A stretch of 64,000 nucleotides of DNA from Granulicella sp. L46 (GTDB taxonomy: Bacteria; Acidobacteriota; Terriglobia; Terriglobales; Acidobacteriaceae): the NCBI RefSeq assembly GCF_009765785.1, contig NZ_LMUT01000025.1:530890-594889 (forward strand), given 5' to 3'. Position 1 is the first letter of the stretch, and each line of letters starts with the position of its first letter. The position numbers were made by a program, and so were the translations under genes. Positions 29,492-38,809 of the stretch are shown piece after piece. The notes beneath the pieces are model-generated. The model worked only from the letters and a program-made list of their open reading frames with translations, was not told the DNA's origin and ran no database searches.

Positions 29492-31627
29492 ATGGAACCA
29501 TTGCACACCTCTATGAGATCGACCCAAGCATCCGCACTCTTGCTTTCTATTCTGATGGTCGCCGGACTCCCGACCAACGCACAGACTTCTCCAGCGGCAC
29601 CAAGCAAGCCGCCCATCTCTCTTGACGAGTTCATGAATGCGACCGACATCCTCGGCGCGCGTATCTCGCCAGATGGAAAGGCCGTGGTCATCTCCGCTGC
29701 GGCTTCGGACTGGCAGCATAACCGCTTCACCGAAGATCTCTGGTTGTGGAAGAAGAAGAATGGAGTCGCCACTCCGCTTACCCATGCGGGCCATGATTCT
29801 TCACCGCAGTGGTCACCTGACGGACGCATGATCGCATTCCTCTCCGATCGCCCGCTGCCCACCGAGCCCCCTAGTGACGACGACAGCAAGGAGGGCACGA
29901 CCCGCGTCTGGCTGATCCCTATCGACGGCGGCGAGGCAGTGCCGCTCTACCGCGACAAACTGGATGCCCATGCCTTCGCGTGGTCCAGCGACGGCGCGAG
30001 CGTAGTGTTTTCCGTAACGCAAGCACTCTCTAAAGCCGCCGACGACGCACAGAAAGAAGAGTGGAAGGATGTAATTCGCTGGCGGGAACAGGAGCGAGGC
30101 GATGTCTTGCTTTCCTTTCCCGTAGCTGCCGCCATCCATAACAGCGCGAAGATTTCGCCGCCGCATCAGGATCCGAAACCAACTGCAGACAAACCGGCGT
30201 ACCCGGAAGATGCCACCGTGTTGACCACGAGCTCGCTGCAGATTAAGGAGATCGCGCCATCGCCTGACGGCCAGCAGATCGCCTTTGAGACTGGACCCGT
30301 CTCACTTCGCCTCGAGAATCCATCCGCCAGCGAGCTTTTTCTTGTCGCTGCAAAAGGTGGAGATGCGCACCAACTTACGCATAACCAGGGTCTCGAAAGC
30401 GATATCCACTGGATGCCTTCGGGAAACAATCTCATTCTTCTCGTGCGCGCGGCCGCCGGATCCATTGAAGGCCCATACCAGGACGTACAGGGCCGGATTT
30501 ATTCCCTCGACACTTCAACCGGAAATTTCATCCGCTTAGGCGCGGCGTTTCATGGTTCCTGGGAAGGCGCGGCCGTTACGTCGGACGGCACAATCCTGGC
30601 CGCGGGTCTGACCGGTATCGATCAGCACGTGTATCGCATTGACGGCGACAAAGCGACCGTCGTCTCAAACGCACCCGGAAATAATAATTTTCTGGACGCC
30701 GCTCGACACAGTAGTGAGCTGCTCTTCACCCACTCCACTATTACCGATCCCACACAGGTATTCGTAGCGGACAGTCTACCCTCGGTGAATGATGCGAAGG
30801 CCGTGACTACATTCAACCCGATCTTCCACGAGCGCGCGCAGGTTGCGTGGAAGCCCTATCGTTGGAAGTCCAACGATGGCACAGAGGTAGAGGGCGTGCT
30901 CATCTATCCTCCAGGCAAGTTGAACGAGAAGCATTTGCCCATGCTCACATTAATTCACGGTGGCCCAGCCGACGCCGACGGCAATCGTTTCGAAGCGGAC
31001 TGGTACGACTGGGCGACGCTCGCCGCAACCAATGGCTGGCTTGTCTTTCGTCCCAACTATCGCGGCTCCTCCGGCTATGGTGACGACTTCATGCTCGCCA
31101 TCCATCCGCATCTCGTTTCCGCGCCTGGCCACGACATCCTCTCCGGCGTCGACGCGCTCGTTCACGACGGCATAGCCGACCCCGATCACCTGACCATCGG
31201 CGGCTACAGCTATGGTGGCTACATGACCAACTGGCTCATCACCCAGACCCATCGATTCAAGGCCGCCGTCACTGGCGCGGGAGCCGTCGAGCATGCCGCC
31301 AACTGGGGTAATGACGACCTCACCTGGGACGACGCGTGGTATCTCTCCGGCACGCCCTGGGAGAAGCCAGAGCTCTATCAGAGCGAGGCCGCGCTCTTTC
31401 AGTTGAACAAGGTGACCACGCCGACCCACATCGTAGGAGGCAACGCGGATAATCGCGTCAGTTACTTCGAACAGGTTCTCCTCGAGCGCGCTCTCGAGCG
31501 CCTAAACGTGCCGCATGAGCTATTAGTCTTCCCCGGCGAGAATCATCCGCTCGACAAGAACCCCTGGCATGGCTACATCAAGGTTCGCGAGGAGCTGAAG
31601 TGGCTCGCACGGTACGGCCGCAACTAA
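29492..31627 (+). CDS. Secreted S9-family prolyl oligopeptidase / acylaminoacyl peptidase
   Basis: The 711-residue protein has a signal peptide (LPTNAQ, about residue 31), a beta-propeller of WD40-like PD40 repeats (ARISPDGKAVV, PQWSPDGRMIAFLSDRP, IAPSPDGQQIAFETG) and a C-terminal alpha/beta hydrolase. The catalytic triad is S573 (GGYSYGGYM), D653 (GGNADNRV) and H685 (ENHPLD). It hydrolyses short peptides in the periplasm or outside. An internal ATG at 29513 is an alternative start that gives a tighter signal peptide. Confidence 0.93.
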   Translation: MEPLHTSMRSTQASALLLSILMVAGLPTNAQTSPAAPSKPPISLDEFMNATDILGARISPDGKAVVISAAASDWQHNRFTEDLWLWKKKNGVATPLTHAGHDSSPQWSPDGRMIAFLSDRPLPTEPPSDDDSKEGTTRVWLIPIDGGEAVPLYRDKLDAHAFAWSSDGASVVFSVTQALSKAADDAQKEEWKDVIRWREQERGDVLLSFPVAAAIHNSAKISPPHQDPKPTADKPAYPEDATVLTTSSLQIKEIAPSPDGQQIAFETGPVSLRLENPSASELFLVAAKGGDAHQLTHNQGLESDIHWMPSGNNLILLVRAAAGSIEGPYQDVQGRIYSLDTSTGNFIRLGAAFHGSWEGAAVTSDGTILAAGLTGIDQHVYRIDGDKATVVSNAPGNNNFLDAARHSSELLFTHSTITDPTQVFVADSLPSVNDAKAVTTFNPIFHERAQVAWKPYRWKSNDGTEVEGVLIYPPGKLNEKHLPMLTLIHGGPADADGNRFEADWYDWATLAATNGWLVFRPNYRGSSGYGDDFMLAIHPHLVSAPGHDILSGVDALVHDGIADPDHLTIGGYSYGGYMTNWLITQTHRFKAAVTGAGAVEHAANWGNDDLTWDDAWYLSGTPWEKPELYQSEAALFQLNKVTTPTHIVGGNADNRVSYFEQVLLERALERLNVPHELLVFPGENHPLDKNPWHGYIKVREELKWLARYGRN

Positions 31628-31651
31628 ATCTTCAGGCCGCAGTCGCCGCCT

Positions 31652-31975
31652 TCACGCAGCAGGAGCCTCGATGCGTTTCGTTTTTCTGTAAACGCTCGCG
31701 ACCGCTAACGTCCAGAGCGGTATCAAATCAGCGCCCGGCACGAGCTTGCCAATGAACGATGGCGCAAATTCCCAGTGCCAGCCGAGCAGTGCAATCAACG
31801 CGATCCCAACCCCGGCATCGAGCGCGTCATCGGCAGGCGACGCCGCTCCTTCCACGAACATCGGAAGAAGCGCAATCTGCAGCACATCCGCAACGATCGC
31901 AAGGATCAATGCAATTCGAAAGCGCACCATGCTCGATTCCGGTTTGAAGATCTCATTCATAGCAACTTCGCTCAT
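31652..31975 (-). CDS. Small membrane protein of unknown function
   Basis: The 107-residue product has a hydrophobic helix (RIALILAIVADVLQIALLPMFV), an acidic loop, a second helix (AGVGIALIALLGWHW) and a third (LVPGADLIPLWTLAVASVYR). It ends with a basic tail. No catalytic motif is visible. GGGAGG lies five bases before the ATG. It converges with the S9 peptidase gene and lies downstream of the NUDIX gene, but 69 bases away. Confidence 0.72.
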   Translation of the reverse strand: MSEVAMNEIFKPESSMVRFRIALILAIVADVLQIALLPMFVEGAASPADDALDAGVGIALIALLGWHWEFAPSFIGKLVPGADLIPLWTLAVASVYRKTKRIEAPAA

Positions 31976-32044
31976 CGCAACCTCCCTGCTTTCTGTGACC
32001 CTCTACGCTCGGACGGTCGCCTGTCAAGCGTGTCTCAGAATAGT

Positions 32045-32515
32045 TTAACGCTGAGTCTTCGCCAGTGCATCGCGCAATCTCTCCAAGAGCGGCTCCTGCT
32101 CTTTGCGGATCGTCTCGCGCGCCGCTGTCATCCCAAACCACCGCCCCTCATCAATTTCCGGAATCTCGACGAATTTCCCGGACTTTGGGGGCCATTGAAG
32201 ACTGCAGGTGTTGCTCACTAGCTCTGCGGGATCACAATCGCCTTCGATCGCCCATGCGGTAACAATTTTTCCGCTCTTCTGCTGGATTGATCCAAGCTCA
32301 ACTAACGTCCCCGTCGGTGTGAAGCCCGTCTCCTCCGTGAACTCGCGCTTCGCTGCATCCACAGGCTCTTCTCCCTTGTGGTACTCGCCCTTTGGAATGC
32401 CCCACGCGCCTCCGCCCTTCTTCGCCCAATACGGTCCTCCTGGATGCACGAGAAACACCTCCAGCCCGCTCGCCGTTCGTCGATACATCAGGAGACCTGC
32501 ACTGCGCTTCGGCAT
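32045..32515 (-). CDS. NUDIX hydrolase
   Basis: The 156-residue protein carries a complete NUDIX box matching G-x5-E-x7-R-E-U-x-E-E-x-G-U (GEYHKGEEPVDAAKREFTEE, then TGF). The N-terminus SAGLLMYRRTASGLEVFLVHPGGPYWAKKGGGAWGIPKGEY resembles the diadenosine-polyphosphate/ADP-ribose-type family. It hydrolyses nucleoside diphosphates linked to another group; the exact substrate is unknown. Confidence 0.92.
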   Translation of the reverse strand: MPKRSAGLLMYRRTASGLEVFLVHPGGPYWAKKGGGAWGIPKGEYHKGEEPVDAAKREFTEETGFTPTGTLVELGSIQQKSGKIVTAWAIEGDCDPAELVSNTCSLQWPPKSGKFVEIPEIDEGRWFGMTAARETIRKEQEPLLERLRDALAKTQR

Positions 32516-32538
32516 TCTTATTTCCCAGCCATACCCTT

Positions 32539-32973
32539 TCAGCTAGCAGCCGAGCGCAGCCATTGCTCCATTTGGTTGTGGTCGACGAGCCCGGCCTGCT
32601 GCACCACCGTCTTGCCGCCCGAGAGCACCACAAAGTTGGGAATTCCACGCACCTGGAATCGGGCCGATAGTTGCGGATTGGCTTCCGTGTCTACCTTCAA
32701 TACCAGCGCCTTGCCCGCCATATCAGCCGCGGTGCGCGCAACCTCAGGAGCTGCCGCGCGGCAAGGCCCGCACCACCCAGCCCAGAAATCGACCAGCACC
32801 GGCACCGTCGCATTTTGGACGACTTCATCAAACAGTACAGAGTCCACCGCCAATGGCTCCGCCAGCGGAGGAAGTGGCGCCTTACATGCGCCACAACGGC
32901 CCGTATCGCTCAGATGTTTAGCGGAGACCCGGTTTTTCTGGTGGCACTGCGCGCAAGTTCGAATGACAGGCAT
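32539..32973 (-). CDS. trxC: Thioredoxin 2 (zinc-binding type)
   Basis: The product from the ATG at 32973 has 144 residues. An N-terminal zinc ribbon has cysteines at C7, C10, C27 and C30, and the thioredoxin domain has the active site WCGPC (residues 67-71) and cis-proline GIPNFV. This four-cysteine plus WCGPC layout is TrxC, an oxidative-stress disulfide reductase of the cytoplasm. GGAG lies four bases before the chosen start. It is near msrA, another oxidative repair gene, on the same strand. Confidence 0.92.
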   Translation of the reverse strand: MPVIRTCAQCHQKNRVSAKHLSDTGRCGACKAPLPPLAEPLAVDSVLFDEVVQNATVPVLVDFWAGWCGPCRAAAPEVARTAADMAGKALVLKVDTEANPQLSARFQVRGIPNFVVLSGGKTVVQQAGLVDHNQMEQWLRSAAS

Positions 32974-33062
32974 AGAACTCCGATCCGTAAACCTACATCC
33001 GCCCAATTCGATGCGCTAGCCATGCAAAAAGTTACGCGCACATCTTCCGCCCACTGAGGCAG

Positions 33063-33746
33063 TTACTTCCCGTGATACTCGACGAAGAGCTCAGGAAACT
33101 CCTTTTTCAGAGCCTCAGTCTTGGGTCGATCGCACACCATAATGTACGGGTTGTTGGGATTATTCAACGCATAATCCTGGTGGTACGACTCAGCATCGTA
33201 AAACCCCTTCAGCGGAGTCACTTCCGTCACGATCGGCTTAGCAAACACATGCGCCGCATTCAATTGCGTAATATAGGCCGCACTAATCTTGCGCTGCTCG
33301 TCGTTCACATAAAAGATCGCCGAACGGTACGAAGTCCCCACATCCGGTCCCTGCCGGTTCAGTTGCGTCGGATCATGCACCACCGAAAAGAAGATCCGCA
33401 GCAGCGTCCCGTACGTAATCTTCGCCGGATCGTAAACCACCTTCACCGACTCCGCATGCCCCGTCGTCTCGGTCGTCACCTGGTCGTAGGTAGCCGTCGA
33501 AGAAGAGCCGCCAGCGTACCCCGCGGTCGTTGCTACCACACCCTTCACTCGCTCAAACACCGACTGCGTTCCCCAGAAGCATCCCCCAGCGAAGATCGCC
33601 GTCTGTTTGCCGTGAGTCTGCGAGAGGGAAGCGTCGACCTGCGGCGCCGGGATCGGCGCGCGGGTCTCAGCGTGCGTGCAGCCCATAAACGCAAATGCCA
33701 GCAGCGCCGTCGGAACGATCAAAGAAGTACGGTGGTTCGGAAACAT
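33063..33746 (-). CDS. msrA: Peptide-methionine (S)-S-oxide reductase MsrA, lipoprotein form
   Basis: The 227-residue enzyme has the MsrA active-site motif GGCFWG with catalytic C56, followed by FERVKGVVATTAGYAGG and YRSAIFYVNDEQ. Its N-terminus is a lipoprotein signal with lipobox FMGC (C23), so this MsrA is exported and membrane-anchored rather than cytoplasmic. It repairs oxidised methionines in envelope proteins, probably with a membrane electron donor. AGGAGG precedes the ATG. Confidence 0.93.
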   Translation of the reverse strand: MFPNHRTSLIVPTALLAFAFMGCTHAETRAPIPAPQVDASLSQTHGKQTAIFAGGCFWGTQSVFERVKGVVATTAGYAGGSSSTATYDQVTTETTGHAESVKVVYDPAKITYGTLLRIFFSVVHDPTQLNRQGPDVGTSYRSAIFYVNDEQRKISAAYITQLNAAHVFAKPIVTEVTPLKGFYDAESYHQDYALNNPNNPYIMVCDRPKTEALKKEFPELFVEYHGK

Positions 33747-33880
33747 GAGACCTCCTGCGGGAGAAGATACAAAGGGTTAGACGTCGCCAACCTTCTCGAC
33801 GTTACAGAAAGTGCTGGCCTGACACAACAAAACCCCGATTTGTCCGCACAAAATGCGCAACTCGACACGCCGATGTTCAA

Positions 33881-33909
33881 TTGCTGTGACGGGGCGAATC
33901 CGCTATCGT
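33881..33909 (+). promoter_or_regulatory. Probable leaderless promoter of threonine aldolase gene
   Basis: TTGCTG (33881-33886), 17 bases, then TATCGT (33904-33909). The ATG at 33916 is six bases beyond the -10 and has no Shine-Dalgarno sequence, predicting a leaderless transcript. Confidence 0.62.
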
Positions 33910-33915
33910 CAATCC

Positions 33916-34971
33916 ATGCAACAGCAACCTCAGCAGTTCGCCAGTGACAATTACGCCGGAGTATGTCCGGAAGCCTGTGAGGCGATGGACGAAGCCAACC
34001 ACGGCCACGAACCCGCCTATGGTGGCGACTCCTGGACCTCCCGCGCATCGGACGCCTTTCGTAACCTCTTCGACACCAGCTGCGAGGTCTTCCTCGTCTT
34101 CAATGGAACAGCCGCCAACTCACTTGCATTGGCTTCGCTCTGCCAGAGCTATCACAGCGTCATCTGCTCGGAAACGGCCCACGTCGAAACCGACGAGTGC
34201 GGTGCGCCCGAGTTTTTCTCCAACGGTTCCAAGCTCCTCATCGCCCCTTCGCCCAATGGCAAGCTCACCCCCGAAGCCATCCGCACCGTCGCGCTCAAGC
34301 GCACCGACATTCATTATCCCAAGCCCCGAGTAGTCACCATCACGCAGCCCACCGAGACCGGCGAACTCTATCAACTCGAAGAAATCCGCGCCATTTCAGA
34401 TATATGCCGCGAACTTGGCCTGAAGCTGCATATGGATGGCGCGCGCTTTGCCAACGCCTGCGCCTCGCTCGGCTGCACCCCAGCAGAGATCACCTGGAAA
34501 TCCGGCGTCGACGTGCTCTGCTTCGGCGGCACGAAGAACGGCATGGCCATCGGCGAGGCCGTGATCTTCTTCGACACCAGGCTCGCAGAAGACTTCGACT
34601 ATCGTTGCAAGCAGGCCGGCCAGCTTGCCTCCAAGATGCGGTTTCTTGCCGCCCCCTGGGTCCGCATGCTGGAGAGCGGCGCATGGCTCCGCTATGCCGC
34701 GCACGCCAATACCTGCGCGACGGAGTTTGCCCGTAAAGTCAGAGACCTCCCTCTGGTCGAGCTAATGTTCAAGGTGGAGGCCAACGCCGTCTTCCTGAAG
34801 CTGCCGTCTGATGTAGCGGAAGGACTGCGTGCGCGCGGATGGATGTTTTACACTTTCATCGGCGGCGGCGCGCGTTTTATGTTTGCGTGGGATGCGGAGC
34901 CCGAGCGCATGAATGCTTTGGTCGGTGATCTCCACGACCTCTGTTTGGCTCCCGCAACCTGGCGGACCTGA
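33916..34971 (+). CDS. ltaE: Low-specificity L-threonine aldolase (beta-eliminating lyase family)
   Basis: The 351-residue PLP enzyme begins FASDNYAGVCPEACEAMDEANHGHEPAYGGDSWT, typical of bacterial threonine aldolases. The PLP-binding lysine is K207 in CFGGTKNG and HMDGARFANA carries the aspartate that contacts PLP. It cleaves L-threonine or allo-threonine to glycine and acetaldehyde in the cytoplasm. The start at 33916 is chosen over an upstream ATG at 33853 because the -10 element lies between them. Confidence 0.92.
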   Translation: MQQQPQQFASDNYAGVCPEACEAMDEANHGHEPAYGGDSWTSRASDAFRNLFDTSCEVFLVFNGTAANSLALASLCQSYHSVICSETAHVETDECGAPEFFSNGSKLLIAPSPNGKLTPEAIRTVALKRTDIHYPKPRVVTITQPTETGELYQLEEIRAISDICRELGLKLHMDGARFANACASLGCTPAEITWKSGVDVLCFGGTKNGMAIGEAVIFFDTRLAEDFDYRCKQAGQLASKMRFLAAPWVRMLESGAWLRYAAHANTCATEFARKVRDLPLVELMFKVEANAVFLKLPSDVAEGLRARGWMFYTFIGGGARFMFAWDAEPERMNALVGDLHDLCLAPATWRT

Positions 34972-35116
34972 AGTAAGACTGTTTTTGTGAATATGCAGGT
35001 GGCCAGCACAATAACCACTGAAGTGGCTATTGCATGTAAGGTGTTCATCTGTGAGTCTAAAAGCGGGTAGAACCGGATGTGAGGGCAAGCTATCAATCAG
35101 TGGGGAACAACAGGGT

Positions 35117-35944
35117 ATGGCCGTAAGAACCAAATTTGCTTCAGTCGCATTCTCGTTGGTCTGTTGCGCCACCGTTAACTGGGAACATGTGTGCGCTGCG
35201 CAGACATCGACGCCCGTGCCGGTTGTGGTCGAACTCTTTACCTCCGAAGGCTGCTCTTCGTGCCCCCCTGCCGATGCGTTTCTGCAGAGATTGCAATCAA
35301 TGCAACCTATTCCCGGAGCGAAACTGATTACTCTGAGTGAGCACGTTACGTATTGGAACCACGACGGATGGAAGGATCCCCACTCCTCGGACCAGCTGAC
35401 GGATCGTCAGCAAGTCTATGTCAGTAGATTTGGACTTCCTTCTCCGTATACACCCCAGTTCGTGGTGGATGGAACCGATGAACTGAAGCTCACTGACGAG
35501 GCCCAGGTTCGTGCGGTCTTTGAAAAGGCAGTCAAAGATCAGCGGATTCCAGTGACGATAACTTCAGCTCATATTGACCCGGCGGGATTTGGCATTCTCC
35601 GTGGCCATATCGATATCGACGGCACTTCCGCCAAACAGCCTGCAGACATCTACGTAGCGGTAACCTTGCACCAGGCGAATTCTGACGTATCCGCAGGCGA
35701 AAATAAAGGCCGAAAGCTAACGGAAACTGAAGTCGTCCTCAATCTTGAGAAGATCGGGAAGACTACTCCTGGCCATGTTTTGTCACGTGATTTCGAAGTG
35801 AAACTGAAATCAAGCGAGGCGCCCGCCAATTTGGGTGTTGTAGTAGTTGCACAAGCTGGTGGCACCGGAAAAATTGTAGGTGCGGCGTCCGTAGAAGAAA
35901 TCGGCCCGGCCCAGCCCAGCACCGTATCGGATAATCATCCCTAG
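35117..35944 (+). CDS. Secreted DUF1223 thioredoxin-fold protein
   Basis: The product from the ATG at 35117 has 275 residues, a signal peptide (VCAAQ) and a thioredoxin-like domain with VVVELFTSEGCSSCPPADAFL. The CSSCP pair is the DUF1223 signature, followed by LSEHVTYWNHDGWKDPHSS and PYTPQFVVDG. Function is unknown; a periplasmic redox or metal role is assumed for the family. An in-frame start at 35030 would add a non-hydrophobic leader. Confidence 0.85.
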   Translation: MAVRTKFASVAFSLVCCATVNWEHVCAAQTSTPVPVVVELFTSEGCSSCPPADAFLQRLQSMQPIPGAKLITLSEHVTYWNHDGWKDPHSSDQLTDRQQVYVSRFGLPSPYTPQFVVDGTDELKLTDEAQVRAVFEKAVKDQRIPVTITSAHIDPAGFGILRGHIDIDGTSAKQPADIYVAVTLHQANSDVSAGENKGRKLTETEVVLNLEKIGKTTPGHVLSRDFEVKLKSSEAPANLGVVVVAQAGGTGKIVGAASVEEIGPAQPSTVSDNHP

Positions 35945-36002
35945 AATCAGACGCGCTCAGGCTCCACGGGGCGCCACGTAAATCTTCCATCCTGGAGCTG
36001 TC

Positions 36003-36761
36003 TTGAAGACGGAAAACACGGCGAGGGTCTTTGGTTTGCGGGTCTACGGTGTGGGTGTGGCGGCGCTAGGGCTGGCCTGTCTAGTGTTTGGAGACTTCGA
36101 CCCCGGCCAACCGGTGCCGAAGAATTTTCCCGTTCGCATCCCACTGGCATATTGCGTTGGTGCGTTTATGGTCGTCGCAGCGTTGGCCATCGAATGGCGC
36201 CGAACCAGGGTTTGGGGCGCCGCGGCGCTTACCGTTTACTACGCCGTGTTTGTTCTCCTGCTGATGGACGGTCGCCTGCTGCTTAGCGGTTACGGCGTAT
36301 ATGGTACCTACGAAGACATCGCCATGCAGCTGGCGATCGCCGCGAGCGCTCTAATCGTCTACGCCGGTAGCGCTCAGATTGACAGGGCCCTCGCCGTGCG
36401 CCTCACACGGATCGGTCGGATGGCTTTTGGCGTCTGCTCCGTGATCTGGGGAGGAGCGCATTTTATGTATATGAACATGACCGCTCCTCTGGTCCCAAAA
36501 TGGCTACCCCCTGGGCAAGTTTTTTGGGGATACGTAACGGGAGTCTGCTTCATCGCGGCCGGGCTCGCCATACTGACAGGAATAAAGGCCAGACTGGCCA
36601 CGGTCCTGCTGACAGTCATGATTGCATCCTTCGGCTTGCTGGCAAATGGGCCGATGCTCGTTGCCAATCCCTCAAGCCATTTCAACTGGACCGAAAGCGC
36701 CCTGAATCTGGCTCTGATCGGTACCGCCTGGGTCGTGGCTGATTCCCTAGTTCAAAGCTGA
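36003..36761 (+). CDS. DoxX-like integral membrane protein
   Basis: The 252-residue protein has about seven hydrophobic segments in two halves. The second half (RIGRMAFGVCSVIWGGAHFMYMNMTAPLVPKWLPPGQVFWGYVTGVCFIAAGLAILTG) matches the DoxX/DoxD-like pattern. The start is a TTG preceded by GGAG at a suitable distance. The role is unclear; DoxX proteins are linked to quinone-dependent oxidation or thiol stress in some bacteria. Confidence 0.75.
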   Translation: MKTENTARVFGLRVYGVGVAALGLACLVFGDFDPGQPVPKNFPVRIPLAYCVGAFMVVAALAIEWRRTRVWGAAALTVYYAVFVLLLMDGRLLLSGYGVYGTYEDIAMQLAIAASALIVYAGSAQIDRALAVRLTRIGRMAFGVCSVIWGGAHFMYMNMTAPLVPKWLPPGQVFWGYVTGVCFIAAGLAILTGIKARLATVLLTVMIASFGLLANGPMLVANPSSHFNWTESALNLALIGTAWVVADSLVQS

Positions 36762-36839
36762 CCTGATCTCGTTTGGCCTGGAGATACGTGCCGGCCTAAT
36801 CCTTTTCGTGTTGTGAAAGTGGTTAGACGTTGGAGCACC

Positions 36840-36868
36840 TTGACGCTGATATCAGCGACCATTAAGCT
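36840..36868 (+). promoter_or_regulatory. MocR leaderless promoter with 14-bp palindromic operator
   Basis: TTGACG (36840-36845), 17 bases, then TAAGCT (36863-36868), six bases before the ATG at 36875. The spacer contains a perfect palindrome CGCTGATATCAGCG (36844-36857). A regulator bound there would sit between -35 and -10; autoregulation by the adjacent MocR protein is the simplest reading. Confidence 0.65.
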
Positions 36869-36874
36869 CCAGTC

Positions 36875-38377
36875 ATGTCTAAGCGAGTCGCATCCGGAAT
36901 TGTGCCAGTGATCCGCATCGATCGAAATGCAGCGGTGCCGTTGCATCGACAGATATACGACGCTGTGCGAATGGCGATTTCGGAAGGCCGCCTGCGACCG
37001 GGACAGCATATCCCGTCCAGCCGGCTGCTCGCTAAGGAACTCGAGGTGTCGCGGCTACCGGTTCTCAACGCGTATGCGCAACTGCTGGCTGAGGGCTACC
37101 TGACAGCACAGATAGGCTCTGGGACCGCGGTGTCGGGCCAGCTACCAGACCGTTTTACGTCGACTGCTCCGGTGCAGAAAAATGGAGGCGCTTCCGCCCG
37201 CGAAGGTTCTCGAAAAGTGGCGCAGCGAACCGCGACTCTTCCGTCGTATCGGATGATGCCCTGGACGCGAAACTGGGGTGCGTTTGGTGTCGGGCAGGTG
37301 GCCGCAGACAGCTTTCCTTTACAAACATGGTCCAACATCGTTGCGCGTCGCTCAAAGAACATGAGCGTCCGATCGTTTGGGTACGGAGACCAAATGGGGT
37401 ATCTTCCGCTTCGCCAAAGCATAGCGGCGTACCTGCGAACGGCCCGATCCGTGTCATGTGACGCCGATCAGATTTTGATCGCTTCTGGATCGCAACAAGC
37501 CCTGGAAATCTCTGCCCAGGTGCTCGTGGATCCGGGAGACCCCGTCTGGATCGAGGAACCGGGGTATCGCTTCTCGCGTGAGGTCTTCGCGTTAGCTGGA
37601 AGCCGTCTTGTCGCCGTCCCAGTCGACGATCAAGGCCTCAACGTCAGCGCAGGTATCAAAATGTGCCGGCGTGCGCGCGTCGCGATCGTAACTCCATCGC
37701 ACCAATTCCCGTTGGGCGTGACGATGAGCGCCTCGCGCAGACTGCAGCTTCTGCAATGGGCCCAGCAGAACGGATCCTGGATTATCGAAGACGATTATGA
37801 CAGCGAGTATCGGTACGAAAGCTCGCCAATCTCCTCGCTCCAGGGTCTCGACAACAATGAGCGCGTTATCTATATCGGAACGTTTAGCAAGGTGTTATTT
37901 CCTTCTTTGCGCATCGGCTATATTGTCGTCCCTCGTGATCTGCTGGGCCATTTCGTAGCAACTCGACGTGCTACAGATCTCGGGTCGCCGACATTAACAC
38001 AGGAAGTTCTTGCAGAGTTCATCGGCGAGGGCCATTTTGAGCGACATATCCGGCGCATGCGGCTGCTCTACAAAGAACGCAGAAGCATGCTCGTTGAATC
38101 CCTCCGAACGAGTCTCGATGCCGCATGTGAAGTAATTGGCGCGGAAGCTGGCCTGCATCTGACGCTTACCCTGCCGGGGCTGGAATCTGATTATGACATC
38201 GCTCTCCGCGCCGCTTCGCAGAACCTGTGGGTGTGGCCACTCTCCACCGCGTATTCCGGTGGGGCAGCGCGTAACGGATTGATCCTGGGCTTTGGCAGCA
38301 CACAGACCGCAGATATTCCTGCCGCGGTTCGCAAGCTTCGTGGAATTCTCTTAAACGCGGGCTCATCAGGCGCCTGA
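36875..38377 (+). CDS. MocR/PdxR-type GntR regulator with aminotransferase domain
   Basis: The 500-residue protein has a GntR winged helix at about 17-85 (AVPLHRQIYDAVRMAISEGRLRPGQHIPSSRLLAKELEVSRLPVLNAYAQLLAEGYL) joined to a fold-type I aminotransferase-like domain (about 130-490). The PLP lysine is K339 in TFSKVLFPSLRIGY. Other family motifs are LIASGSQQALEI and IIEDDYDSEYRY. MocR proteins sense PLP or amino compounds and often regulate a divergent or adjacent target; here the only close neighbour is the DoxX-like gene upstream on the same strand. Confidence 0.93.
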   Translation: MSKRVASGIVPVIRIDRNAAVPLHRQIYDAVRMAISEGRLRPGQHIPSSRLLAKELEVSRLPVLNAYAQLLAEGYLTAQIGSGTAVSGQLPDRFTSTAPVQKNGGASAREGSRKVAQRTATLPSYRMMPWTRNWGAFGVGQVAADSFPLQTWSNIVARRSKNMSVRSFGYGDQMGYLPLRQSIAAYLRTARSVSCDADQILIASGSQQALEISAQVLVDPGDPVWIEEPGYRFSREVFALAGSRLVAVPVDDQGLNVSAGIKMCRRARVAIVTPSHQFPLGVTMSASRRLQLLQWAQQNGSWIIEDDYDSEYRYESSPISSLQGLDNNERVIYIGTFSKVLFPSLRIGYIVVPRDLLGHFVATRRATDLGSPTLTQEVLAEFIGEGHFERHIRRMRLLYKERRSMLVESLRTSLDAACEVIGAEAGLHLTLTLPGLESDYDIALRAASQNLWVWPLSTAYSGGAARNGLILGFGSTQTADIPAAVRKLRGILLNAGSSGA

Positions 38378-38809
38378 GGAACGATGCCAACTGCTTCGAG
38401 TGAATCGCGGCTACGACCGAATTCGTAACCGGGCAGTGACCCCTTAGTTTCCAGACCTATCGCAGTTCAACTGATCTGGTCCTGACATCTACCCCACTGG
38501 GCTGGGTCGGGCAGTCGCATTCATTGCGTCCTGTGTACATACAAGTGGTCGGCAAATCCTGGTGAGAATGGCTATTGCCACCGACGACCTGTCCTGTGAA
38601 GCTAGCACTGTTTGTCCTGTATACGTGTGTGGCCCTCGCACCAAACTCTTTTGGACCCGACAGGACACTCAGTTCCACTTCAGCAGCATTGCAAGCCAAT
38701 GTTGCTTCTGACGGTATGATTGCCGTTTTTCAGTCAGCTACAAGACAAACGTTTGTCTAAATACGATTCATTGCTAAACCATGCACCACTTATGAAGCTC
38801 GGAGGCAAT
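38378..38809 (+). promoter_or_regulatory. Oar-like receptor upstream region with 16-bp palindrome at 38743-38758
   Basis: This 432-bp gap has no convincing gene. At 38743-38758 lies the perfect palindrome AGACAAAC/GTTTGTCT with central CG, the form typical of LacI-family operators. It is 51 bases upstream of the receptor ATG. A LacI-family regulator is encoded just beyond the receptor, so regulation of the receptor by that protein is likely. No unambiguous -35/-10 pair could be fixed. Confidence 0.68.
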
